From: Gemmatimonadota bacterium
GTDB taxonomy: Bacteria > Gemmatimonadota > Gemmatimonadetes > Gemmatimonadales > GWC2-71-9
Reading direction: 5' to 3'
Length of the DNA: 33,403 nt
NCBI GenBank assembly: GCA_003221005.1
Contig: QHTZ01000061.1
Location: 1-33,403 of the forward strand
Every line of letters starts with the position of its first letter. Position 1 is the first letter of the stretch. The notes beneath the pieces were generated by a model. That model did no database searches and was not told the origin of the DNA. It was given only the letters and a program-made list of their open reading frames with translations. This document shows positions 15,254 to 22,181 of this stretch, piece after piece. The position numbers and the translations under genes are program-made.

Positions 15254-16278
15254 GAGACGGCGCCTCCCTCCTTTTTTAGCTGGGCGTATCCCATGCCCTT
15301 GAGGATCGCGATGCGCTTGACCATCGGCGGATGGGTCGCGAGCACGTCGGCGACGAACCCTTCGTGCGCGGTGAGGCGGCGGCCGAGGGGGTCTGCGATG
15401 CACATGTGCGCGGCGCCGCCCTTGATGTGCGTGGTGGGCATGTCCGCGGCCTCGATTTTTTGCAGCGCGCTGGCGAGCGCGAGCGGGTTGCGCGTAAACT
15501 GCGCGCCCATGGCGTCCGCGAGGTACTCCCGCTTGCGGCTCACGGCCATGGCCAGGAGCTGCGTGATGATCGGGGCGAGGATCCAGGAGAGGATCCACAC
15601 CACGAGCAGCACCACGACGAGCGGGCCGAGCTCGCCCTTCCTGCCCCCGCCTCCGCGCGAGCCGCCTCCGGAGCTGCGTCCCCAAAAGATGCGGTTCGTG
15701 CCGTCGCGCATCAGCACCACCGCGCCGACCAGCGCCGCGAGCGTGGTCATCAGCCGCACGTCTAGGTTCTTAACGTGGCCCAGCTCATGGCCGATCACTC
15801 CCTGCAATTCGTCCCGGTTGCAGAGATCGAGCAGCCCCTGGGTCACCGCGACGTGAGCGTGCAGCGGATCGGTGCCCGTGGCAAAGGCGTTGGGATCGGC
15901 GTCGGGGACGATCCAGATGCGGGGGCGCGGCACGCCCGCGGCGATGGCCATCTCTTCGACCACGTTCACGAGCTGCCGCTGCTTGTCGTCGCTGGGGTCC
16001 ACGACCTCCTCGGCCCCCGTTGCCCAGAGCACCTTCTCCGAGCCGGTCCGGTAGGCGTACGCGGCGAGGCCGGCGCCCACCGCCAGCATCACGAAGCCGA
16101 ACCACCACACGTGATGCTGGGCCGCCGGGGGGGCGTGGGCCGTGTACAGCGAGTAGATGTAATCGCCGCCGAAGCCGAGCCAGGCGAAGAAGAGCACGAA
16201 CACGACAAGCAGCCAGGTGGTCCGGCGGCGGTTCAGCTCCTGCTGCTGGAACAGGTTGAGGGAGGTCTCGTCGCTCAC
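15250..16278 (-). CDS. htpX: M48 family membrane zinc metalloprotease (HtpX-like)
   Basis: This 342-residue membrane protease begins at a GTG overlapping the TGA of lemA. Two membrane helices lie near residues 20-40 and 60-77 (LLVVFVLFFAWLGFGGDYIY; VWWFGFVMLAVGAGLAAYAY), then IWIVPDADPNAFATG typical of M48 enzymes, the zinc motif GHELGHVKN and a hydrophobic segment (LGPLVVVLLVVWILSWILAP). The third zinc ligand, Glu in SRKREYLADAMGAQ, follows. A Gly/Arg/Ser-rich loop (GGGSRGGGGRKG) lies before that segment. HtpX-type enzymes degrade misfolded membrane proteins. Pairing with LemA is common in bacteria and suggests a shared role in envelope stress. Confidence 0.93.
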   Translation of the reverse strand: MSDETSLNLFQQQELNRRRTTWLLVVFVLFFAWLGFGGDYIYSLYTAHAPPAAQHHVWWFGFVMLAVGAGLAAYAYRTGSEKVLWATGAEEVVDPSDDKQRQLVNVVEEMAIAAGVPRPRIWIVPDADPNAFATGTDPLHAHVAVTQGLLDLCNRDELQGVIGHELGHVKNLDVRLMTTLAALVGAVVLMRDGTNRIFWGRSSGGGSRGGGGRKGELGPLVVVLLVVWILSWILAPIITQLLAMAVSRKREYLADAMGAQFTRNPLALASALQKIEAADMPTTHIKGGAAHMCIADPLGRRLTAHEGFVADVLATHPPMVKRIAILKGMGYAQLKKEGGAVS

Positions 16279-16859
16279 GTCTTCGGTTTCATCGAGAGAT
16301 CGACCTGCGGCACGCCACGCTCCGCCTTGTCCTCGATCTCCCACAGATCGGCGGGCTGCGCCTTGGCCAGGCCCGCCACGAGCGTCGTCGGGAACTGCTG
16401 TTGCTTCGTGTTGTACTGCGTGGCCGTGTCGTTGTAGAGCTGGCGCGCGAACGCGACCTTGTTCTCCGTCGAGGTGAGCTCTTCCTGCAACTGGCCGATG
16501 TTGCCCGTGGCTTTGAGCTGCGGGTACTGCTCCACCACGACCATGAGCCGTGAGAGCGCGCTCGAGAGGGCGTTCTCGGCCTGGCTGATCTGCTTCACAG
16601 CCTCGGGACCGGCGGCGTTGATCTTCACCGCCTGGTTGCGCGCCTGGATGACGGCCTCCAGCGTGTCCTTCTCGAAGCTCATCGCGCCCCGCACGGCGTT
16701 CACGAGATTGGGGATCAGGTCGTGGCGGCGCTTGAGCTGTACGTCGATCTGCTTGAAGGCGTTCACGGTTTGGTTCTTGAGCGATACGAGGCCGTTGTAG
16801 GCGCCGATCACCCACAGCGTCACGACCACGAGCAGGACCAGCAGTATCGAGGACGCCAT
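16275..16859 (-). CDS. lemA: LemA family membrane protein
   Basis: This 194-residue protein has one N-terminal membrane helix (ILLVLLVVVTLWVIGAYNGL) followed by the LemA domain: VNAFKQIDVQLKRRHDLIPN, LVNAVRGAMSFEKDTLEAV and ARQLYNDTATQYNTK are near-consensus. LemA proteins form a helical bundle outside the membrane; their biochemical role is not settled, but they often stand beside HtpX-type proteases, as here. The ATG at 16859 has a good ribosome binding site (GGGAG, 6 nt). The stop overlaps the protease start. The MerR-type gene ends 32 bp upstream. Confidence 0.96.
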   Translation of the reverse strand: MASSILLVLLVVVTLWVIGAYNGLVSLKNQTVNAFKQIDVQLKRRHDLIPNLVNAVRGAMSFEKDTLEAVIQARNQAVKINAAGPEAVKQISQAENALSSALSRLMVVVEQYPQLKATGNIGQLQEELTSTENKVAFARQLYNDTATQYNTKQQQFPTTLVAGLAKAQPADLWEIEDKAERGVPQVDLSMKPKT

Positions 16860-16891
16860 CGGTCACTCCCGGTTGGAGAGGTGTGCGCTCC

Positions 16892-17530
16892 CTACGCCGG
16901 CGTGTGCGGCAGGAGTTTCGTGATCACCTGCCGGAGCGCCTCGGCGAGACTGGCGTCGCCCGGCCCGACGCGCGCGAGCGGGTGCGCGGCATCGACGTGC
17001 AGCTCGAGGCCGCGTCCCAGCGGAATCCGCCGCCAGGTGCTCGGCTCCCCGGAGTCGCGGACCGCGTCGCGCGCGATCCACGCGGTGAGCGCGCGGCCCG
17101 ATCGCCCGCGCGGCGGGCCTCCCGGGCTGCGCAGCGGCAAACGGTCCGGGGCGGGCAGCGAGGGTCCCAGGACCTGCGCCGCCCGTCGCTCCAGCACGTC
17201 CCCGGTTTGGTCCCGCATCTCCTTCGTGATCTGGGCGAGCGTCGCCCCTTCCATCTGCCGCAGCTTGATGCACAGCAGCTGCAGGAAGTGCCGGTACGAG
17301 TAGGTGGCGGCAGTGCCCCGTCCCTCCGGAGGGCTCACCAGCTCCTTCGTCACGTAGAACCGGATCGTGCGCTCGCTCGGCTGCGCGCGGGCGGCAGCGT
17401 TGATCGGGGTGATGGCGGACGCGTCCAGGATGGCGCCGACGAGGGCGGCGAGGTCGCGCAGGTTCCAGGGGGCGAGGTTGCGGTACTCGCGGAGCACGTG
17501 CAACGGATCCTGCTGGGGAGCCCCGGTCAT
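16892..17530 (-). CDS. MerR-type transcriptional regulator
   Basis: This 212-residue regulator carries a MerR-like winged helix at about residues 45-110: AAARAQPSERTIRFYVTKEL, a wing with GRGTAATYSYRHFLQLLCIK and LRQMEGATLAQITKEMRDQ. The C-terminal ~90 residues (Pro/Arg-rich, then LGRGLELHVDAAHPLARVG) match no effector domain that I recognise and contain no Cys pair, so metal or redox sensing is unlikely. It lies 3 bp after the response-regulator gene and 32 bp before lemA in the same direction, so it may control the membrane genes downstream. Start is the ATG at 17530. Confidence 0.8.
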   Translation of the reverse strand: MTGAPQQDPLHVLREYRNLAPWNLRDLAALVGAILDASAITPINAAARAQPSERTIRFYVTKELVSPPEGRGTAATYSYRHFLQLLCIKLRQMEGATLAQITKEMRDQTGDVLERRAAQVLGPSLPAPDRLPLRSPGGPPRGRSGRALTAWIARDAVRDSGEPSTWRRIPLGRGLELHVDAAHPLARVGPGDASLAEALRQVITKLLPHTPA

Positions 17531-17533
17531 GGC

Positions 17534-17935
17534 TCAGCCGTTGCCCGTTTCCCGCTCCCGCACCCGCCAGACACCTTCGAGCCAGACGGAGATTTCCCGG
17601 AGGTTGAACGGCTTCCGCAGGACGGTGCAGCGGTTCTGGTCTAGCCAGCTGCGCACTTCCTCGGCTTCCGCGTCGCCCGTCATGATGGCGATCCGCCCTT
17701 CCAGCTGCGGCCAGCGGTGCACCATGGCGAGGTAGAGGGCGAGCCCCGACATCGTCGGGAGGTGGATGTCGAGCAGCACCGCATCGGCGCGCTCGGATTC
17801 GAGCAGGGAGTAGGCGGCCTCCGCGCTCCCGGTGCTCAGGATGCGGTACCCCTCGCGCGTGAGCGACCGCTCCAGCACCCGCCGCAGCGGCGCCTCGTCG
17901 TCCACGATCAGGACGGTCCGTGCCCCGGGCGTCAT
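17534..17935 (-). CDS. Single-domain response regulator
   Basis: This 133-residue protein is only a receiver domain. All key residues are present: the acidic pair in VLIVDDEAPLRR, the phospho-acceptor Asp in AVLLDIHLPTMSG, the switch Thr in IAIMTGDA and the Lys in VLRKPFNLRE. With no output domain it must act through protein partners, most likely one of the two DNA-binding proteins encoded on either side. Its ATG overlaps the TGA of the AraC-type gene and the MerR-type gene follows after 3 bp. No histidine kinase is in the window. Confidence 0.93.
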   Translation of the reverse strand: MTPGARTVLIVDDEAPLRRVLERSLTREGYRILSTGSAEAAYSLLESERADAVLLDIHLPTMSGLALYLAMVHRWPQLEGRIAIMTGDAEAEEVRSWLDQNRCTVLRKPFNLREISVWLEGVWRVRERETGNG

Positions 17936-18735
17936 GACGCCACGACCGACGCCCGAACTCGTTGCCGCGGAACGAAGCGTCGTACCACGCTGCTCAGCGC
18001 CTCGTCGGGCGTGAGCGAGAGGCGCATTTCTCCCGCGGTCAACCCGAGGTACGCGCGGGCGTGCTGCTGCAGGGTTTTCACCTGAGAGTAGCCGAGGCGT
18101 TGCGACACGTCTTCAACGGTGAACCCTGGGTCCTGGAGCAGGCGGTGGGCATAGAGCACCCGCGCTGCCGCCAGGAAGTGCCGCGGGCTTGGCAGCCCGA
18201 TGCGGGTGAACCAGCGCTCGCAGGTGCGCCGGTCCACGCGCGCGCGCGCCGCGACCTGGCCCACGGTCTGCACCGCCGTCGGGGCCTGCAGCGCCTCTTC
18301 CAGTACCCACCGCAGCTCCTTCGGCAGCGGCGCGAGCGCGCCGGCGAGCTGCTCGAGAAACAGCCGCGAGGCCGTGCGCGCCCCCTCCTGGCCCAGCACC
18401 TCGCGCAGCCGCAACGGGTGGTCGTCGTAGCGCGCGAAAACGACGTGACGGATGCCGCGCTGGCCCAACGTCAGCAACACGGCGGCGGTCTCGGGAGAGA
18501 GGCTCGTGTACAGGATGAGCGGGAGCGACGGAAACAGCACGCGCAGCCGCTCGATCTCCTGAGCGCTGGGCGCTCCGTTCAGGAGCGGGTCCACCACGGC
18601 GAGCTCCACCGGTCGGCCGCGGATCGTGGCGAGCGCTTCGCCCCAGTTGAGCGCGCGCGCCAGGGTGAACCGCGGCGCGGCGGCGCGGCGCAGCTTGTGG
18701 AGCTGGATGTCGGGAACGGCAGCGAGAATCAGCAT
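17932..18735 (-). CDS. AraC-type regulator with degenerate receiver-like N-terminus
   Basis: This 267-residue protein has a C-terminal AraC/XylS helix-turn-helix pair: VGQVAARARVDRRTCERWF for the first and FTVEDVSQRLGYSQVKTLQQ followed by HARAYLGLTAGEMR for the second. The N-terminal ~120 residues look like a receiver fold: an Asp in ELAVVDPLLNG, a Thr in LILYTSLSPE, and FARYDDHPL where a receiver would have Lys-Pro. The acidic pair and the Lys are missing, so it is probably a pseudo-receiver not phosphorylated in the normal way. It leads the six-gene operon. A 21-bp-phased direct repeat, the spacing expected for AraC-family binding, lies 6 bp before its ATG at 18735. Confidence 0.85.
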   Translation of the reverse strand: MLILAAVPDIQLHKLRRAAAPRFTLARALNWGEALATIRGRPVELAVVDPLLNGAPSAQEIERLRVLFPSLPLILYTSLSPETAAVLLTLGQRGIRHVVFARYDDHPLRLREVLGQEGARTASRLFLEQLAGALAPLPKELRWVLEEALQAPTAVQTVGQVAARARVDRRTCERWFTRIGLPSPRHFLAAARVLYAHRLLQDPGFTVEDVSQRLGYSQVKTLQQHARAYLGLTAGEMRLSLTPDEALSSVVRRFVPRQRVRASVVAS

Positions 18736-18740
18736 AGTGT

Positions 18741-18775
18741 CGCAAAAGCGCCCTTCAATGCCGCAAAAACACCCT
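18741..18775. promoter_or_regulatory. Two direct repeats 21 bp apart, candidate AraC-family operator
   Basis: CGCAAAAGCGCCCT (18741-18754) and CGCAAAAACACCCT (18762-18775) agree at 12 of 14 positions and are exactly 21 bp apart, two turns of the helix. AraC-family monomers with two helix-turn-helix units bind such tandem sites. The element sits between the AraC-type gene (start 18735, minus strand) and the small-peptide gene (start 18856, plus strand), so it could control one or both. Confidence 0.55.
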
Positions 18776-18855
18776 AAAAAAGGCTCTCCCGGCCGACCAA
18801 GTTGGAGCGAGACGTGCGCACACTCACCCTTCAAAACTGGTTCAGGGAGGCTCCC

Positions 18856-18993
18856 ATGTCCCGCAAGCTTCGCGTCCTCGTCGCTCTGCTCCTCGTTTCG
18901 CTCGCGTACACCGCCGCTGCGTGTGCCGACGCCGCCGGCCCGCAGGTTCCCCACGTCAACGCCTGCGACACGAACGGCTCCGACGTCTGCTGA
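18856..18993 (+). CDS. Small secreted or lipid-anchored peptide, 45 residues
   Basis: The ATG at 18856 has one of the best ribosome binding sites in the window (GGGAGG, 5 nt spacing), which decides the start over a longer frame from a TTG at 18802. The peptide starts MSRKLRVLVALLLVSLAYT, a signal sequence ending in AAAC, which could be a lipobox. The remaining ~23 residues are ADAAGPQVPHVN, then ACDTNGSDVC at the very C-terminus. The two last Cys enclose seven residues and could form a disulfide loop. I do not recognise the family. It lies divergent from the AraC-type regulator and convergent with the TPR gene. Bases 18994-19137 hold no further gene. Confidence 0.7.
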   Translation: MSRKLRVLVALLLVSLAYTAAACADAAGPQVPHVNACDTNGSDVC

Positions 18994-19137
18994 GGTCGCC
19001 CTGACCGGCTAGGCAGCCTCACTCGCGAGGTGCGTCCGAGAGTGCGAACACCCTCTCGCGGCGCCCTCGCTCCGCAGCACCGACTCCGCGTCTGCCGGGG
19101 GCTCGTGACGGGCGCCCCGGCGGCCGCGAGTCTTGTA

Positions 19138-20349
19138 CTAAGCGGGCTCCGCAACTAATTGCGCGAGCGACGCTGAGACTTCCCGCACGGCGTCGAGTCC
19201 CTTCATGATCCGCTCGATCTTGAACACGAACGCGTGAAGGCCAGCGCCCTCGGCGATCGTGAGCGCCCGGCGGAGCGAGGCCTCTCCACGCCGGAATCGC
19301 CCAAAGCGCGCCTCTCCGATGCCGGCTTTCAGATAGTAGTCGGCCAGTATGTTCGGTGGCATCGTCCGCTCGCGCTTGTGACAGCGAGCACGCATGCGCT
19401 CAAACCCAACCTGGTCGCGCCGATACGAAGCGCAGTGCATCAATTCGATCATCGCGTTGGTGACAGGGCCCTGGGTCGTCGCCCGGCGGATTACTTCGTT
19501 TAGCGCGCGTTCCGCTGCGACGGCGTCCCCGAGCGTCAGCAGCATCACGCCGACGTCACCTAGGGCGCGTAGCCGCGCTTCGGCGTCTTCGAATAGCTCG
19601 AACGCTCGCCAGGCGTGCCGCAAGGCCATGTCTGGTGAGCCGCGGTGCTGCAACACGGCGGCGAGGTTGTGCTCGGCGTGCGCCTCGACTGCGCGCTCGC
19701 CGGCTTTCCGTGCGTCCCCGAGCAGCTCCACGAGACGCTGCTCCGCCTCCGGGAAGTTGCCGCGTCCCTGCACCGTGACCGCCCGGCCGATTCGGCTGAG
19801 CAGCTCAGAGTGGCGGTCCCCTACTACCTTTGCCCGCTCCTCCGCCTCTGCATACGCCGCGTCCGCCTCGTCGAACCGGTTCAGCTTGCGGTTCACGCGG
19901 CCGGCGCGGAGCGACAACGCCACCGCGTCGGCCCCCGAAGCGCGTCCGCCAGCAACGCGCCGCAGCGTGTCCAGCGCATCAAGCGCCTCTTCCAGGTGGA
20001 GCGCGTCTTCCAGGAAATGCGCGTACGCGAACAAGCCGGGGGTGAGGAGGCGGATGTCGCTCTGGCGGTGTGCGGCCGCCGCGCTCGCGACGAGGCCATG
20101 CAGATGACCCCCTTCCGTCGCGATCCCTCGCAGGTCGCGGCAGAAGCGATCCGTGGCGGCCCACTGATACTCGAAGGCATCGGGGGGCACCGGATCGCGT
20201 GCGGGCTCGAGCAAGTCGATGAGCCGCAACGCGAGAAACGCCCCTTGCCCGAGCCGCGACTCCCGCCGCTTGCTTCCCTCGGGCTCGGAGATGCGGTGCA
20301 GAAAGACGGCGTGGGGTAGTACCGACAGTTCAGCGCGCGCGATGGACAT
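19138..20349 (-). CDS. Tetratricopeptide-repeat protein, possible peptide- or partner-binding regulator
   Basis: This 403-residue soluble protein starts at the ATG at 20349 with GAGGAG about 11 nt upstream. From about residue 100 to the end it is made of paired helices typical of TPR units: AYAHFLEDALHLEEALDALD, ALSLRAGRVNRKLNRFDEAD, HNLAAVLQHRGSPDMALRHA and GIGEARFGRFRRGEASLRRA. The first ~100 residues (MSIARAELSVLPHAVFLHRI onward) are different, with no clear helix-turn-helix. There is no signal peptide, so it acts in the cytoplasm. TPR proteins bind peptides or other proteins; in Firmicutes relatives of this general shape are receptors for small secreted peptides. A small secreted-peptide gene adjoins, but a functional link is only inferred. 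Confidence 0.85.
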   Translation of the reverse strand: MSIARAELSVLPHAVFLHRISEPEGSKRRESRLGQGAFLALRLIDLLEPARDPVPPDAFEYQWAATDRFCRDLRGIATEGGHLHGLVASAAAAHRQSDIRLLTPGLFAYAHFLEDALHLEEALDALDTLRRVAGGRASGADAVALSLRAGRVNRKLNRFDEADAAYAEAEERAKVVGDRHSELLSRIGRAVTVQGRGNFPEAEQRLVELLGDARKAGERAVEAHAEHNLAAVLQHRGSPDMALRHAWRAFELFEDAEARLRALGDVGVMLLTLGDAVAAERALNEVIRRATTQGPVTNAMIELMHCASYRRDQVGFERMRARCHKRERTMPPNILADYYLKAGIGEARFGRFRRGEASLRRALTIAEGAGLHAFVFKIERIMKGLDAVREVSASLAQLVAEPA

Positions 20350-20547
20350 CGCCCAGAGCTCTCCTCAAGGTCAGCGACGGCAACCGGCCCCCCAAGTGCA
20401 GCCACCGTGCCGAATGTCCAAGCCGCTAACGGCACACAACATAGCGCTTTCCGTCTAGGCGCGTTAGACCGCATTCTCCGCGGTTTCTTGCCTTTCGCCG
20501 CGTGATTCCGGTGCCGCGGGTCCCGGGGAGAGCGCCTAATTGGCCCC

Positions 20548-20976
20548 ATGCAACGGGGCTATACGGTCGTGGAGTTGGTTGTGGCGCTGGCCATCGTCGC
20601 CCTCGTGACGGCCGTCACACTCCCCAGTTTTGGCGACCTGTTGGATCGGATCGCAGTGGAGCGGGCGGCGTCTGAAATGACCGCCGCCTTCGCAGTGGCT
20701 CGGAACCGCGCGGTGCTGCGGGCGACCCGGGCACGCCTATCCATTGCCGCCGACTCTCTCCGTTTGGACGAAGGGGGGGACCGCGCCTGGGTCTCGGCGA
20801 CCCGCTGGCCGGGGCCGGACCAGCATCGGGTGACGCTCACCGTGTCTAACCCCGTCGTGACCTTCGACCCCAGGGGACTCGGCTGGGGGCTTGCCAACAC
20901 ACGGGTTGTGTTGTCACGAGGGTCGCAATCCGCAACGATCACGATGTCGCGCGTGGGGCGGGTGAAACGGTGGTAA
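20548..20976 (+). CDS. Type IV pilin-like protein, GspH/FimT type
   Basis: This 142-residue pseudopilin starts at the ATG at 20548. A very short leader MQRG is followed by the prepilin cleavage site and the conserved hydrophobic helix YTVVELVVALAIVALVTAV, with Glu at position +5 as needed for pilin assembly. The remaining part fits the GspH/FimT domain (VERAASEMTAAFAVARNRAV then beta strands, ending TITMSRVGRVKRW). Such minor pilins prime type IV pili or type II secretion pseudopili after cleavage by PilD. No other pilus or secretion gene is in the window, so it is a solitary gene here. A strong terminator follows at 21160. Bases 20350-20547 upstream hold only promoter-type sequence, with nothing certain. 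Confidence 0.9.
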   Translation: MQRGYTVVELVVALAIVALVTAVTLPSFGDLLDRIAVERAASEMTAAFAVARNRAVLRATRARLSIAADSLRLDEGGDRAWVSATRWPGPDQHRVTLTVSNPVVTFDPRGLGWGLANTRVVLSRGSQSATITMSRVGRVKRW

Positions 20977-21159
20977 GGGCTCTTCTGGGTGGGGGCGCAA
21001 CCATTCGAGGCCGGTGCGCATCTAACTACCGTCGAGGGGCTCATGCCACCGGCCCCGAAACACCGACAGGGCCTCAAACGTAGAGAACGTAGAGACTGTA
21101 GGAAACTGTCGCTGATAAAGGCCGCGGTCGGAGTGTGACGGCCACTTCGCCCGGCCGCC

Positions 21160-21195
21160 AACCCGGGGAGTCTTTGGCCCCGGGTTTGGTTTTTC
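21160..21195 (+). terminator. Strong intrinsic terminator after the pilin-like gene
   Basis: AACCCGGGG (21160-21168) pairs perfectly with CCCCGGGTT (21178-21186) across a 9-nt loop and is followed by a T-rich run to 21195. It lies 183 bp after the pilin-like stop. The intervening sequence contains two tandem copies of ACGTAGAGA (21078-21095) and no gene. Confidence 0.85.
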
Positions 21196-21202
21196 TGAAA
21201 CC

Positions 21203-21290
21203 GGGAAGAGGGACGCGGGAAGAGGGAAGGGTTTCACCTTCCCCCTTTCCCCCTTCCCCCTTTCCCTAATCCCCCTTTCCCTAAAAACCG
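21203..21290. repeat. Purine/pyrimidine repeat tract at the 3' end of the epimerase gene
   Basis: The plus strand changes from a purine run (GGGAAGAGGGA repeated) to a pyrimidine run (CCCTTTCCCCC-type units, the last two each followed by TAA). GGGAAGG and CCTTCCC form a 7-bp stem across the stop codon of the epimerase gene. The pyrimidine units encode the low-complexity C-terminus GKGGLGKGGRGKGGR on the minus strand. Confidence 0.75.
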
Positions 21291-22169
21291 CCTCAACCCG
21301 TCCTCGAACGATAGTGGCTTGATCCCGAAGACGGACTCGATCGCGTTCCCGGGCGTGGCGGTCCCTTCCACCAGCATCCGGAGCTGGTCGCTGGTGATCG
21401 GCGCTGCGCGGCCCAAGGGATTGCTCAGCCGGGCGGCCAGCCGCACCACTCCCAGGGGCACGTGAATCAGGGGTCGGGGGTGGCCCGATGCGCGGCCGAT
21501 CGCGCGCACGAATTCTTCGAACGTGAGCACATCCGGCCCGCCCAGCTCGAAGGTGCCGACGAGGTCCGGCCGCTCCACCGCGAGGGCGAACGCCAGCGCG
21601 ACGTCTTCGATCCAGACGGGTTGAGTGGGAAACCGCCCGTCGCCAAAGACGGGCACGACCGGTGACCAGCGATGCGCTCGAGCGAGCGTGCGAACCGGAG
21701 CGTTCTCGGGCCCGTTGATGAGGGACGGCCGGAAGATCGCCGCGCGGAGTCCGGAGCTGCGCACGAACTCTTCGGCCTGCCACTTGGTGCGATGATAGGG
21801 CGTGGCACTCGGGTCGGGTCTGGCCCCCACTGCGCTCATGTGAACCATCCGCCGCACGCCCGTGTCGCGTGCCGCCTCGAGCACGCGCCGGGTCCCGTCC
21901 GCGTGCACTGCCGCGAACGTGCCGCCGCTCCCGCCCGACTCCACGATGATCCCCACCAGATGCACCGCCGCGTCGGCACCGCGGAGGAGAGTGTGGAGCG
22001 CCGTGGAATCAGCGAGCTCGCCGGGCACGGCGTCTGCGCCGCGCGCCGCGAGCAGTCGTGCCCCGCGCGCCGTGCGCGCCAGGCCCCGAACGGTGTGCCC
22101 GCGGCGCGATAGCTGATCGACGACGTGTCGGCCCACGAACCCAGTGGCGCCTGTAACCGCGACGCGCAC
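21234..22169 (-). CDS. NAD(P)-dependent epimerase/dehydratase (extended SDR, NDUFA9-like)
   Basis: This 311-residue Rossmann-fold protein starts at the ATG at 22169. The nucleotide site is MRVAVTGATGFVGRHVVDQL, then AVHLVGII, HMSAVGA and the YHRTKW motif corresponding to the SDR Tyr-x3-Lys. The pattern fits atypical SDRs related to complex I subunit NDUFA9 and UDP-sugar epimerase-like proteins; substrate unknown. The last 15 residues are a Gly/Lys/Arg repeat encoded by a pyrimidine-rich simple repeat, unlike any normal end of this family, and look like a slippage-made tail. It is the third gene of an operon after mqnD and the HD-GYP regulator; the gap to the latter is 12 bp. Confidence 0.88.
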   Translation of the reverse strand: MRVAVTGATGFVGRHVVDQLSRRGHTVRGLARTARGARLLAARGADAVPGELADSTALHTLLRGADAAVHLVGIIVESGGSGGTFAAVHADGTRRVLEAARDTGVRRMVHMSAVGARPDPSATPYHRTKWQAEEFVRSSGLRAAIFRPSLINGPENAPVRTLARAHRWSPVVPVFGDGRFPTQPVWIEDVALAFALAVERPDLVGTFELGGPDVLTFEEFVRAIGRASGHPRPLIHVPLGVVRLAARLSNPLGRAAPITSDQLRMLVEGTATPGNAIESVFGIKPLSFEDGLRRFLGKGGLGKGGRGKGGR

Positions 22170-22181
22170 GAGCCGGAAGCG

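Noticed and set aside
18802..18855. Longer form of the small peptide from the TTG at 18802
   Set aside because: The GGGAGG site at 5 nt and the position of the signal peptide make the ATG at 18856 far more likely.
20977..21159. Riboswitch or small RNA between the pilin-like gene and the terminator
   Set aside because: A CCGGTG/CACCGG pairing and short repeats exist, but no conserved riboswitch core is recognisable and no gene follows on the plus strand; kept only as a note on the 3' tail.
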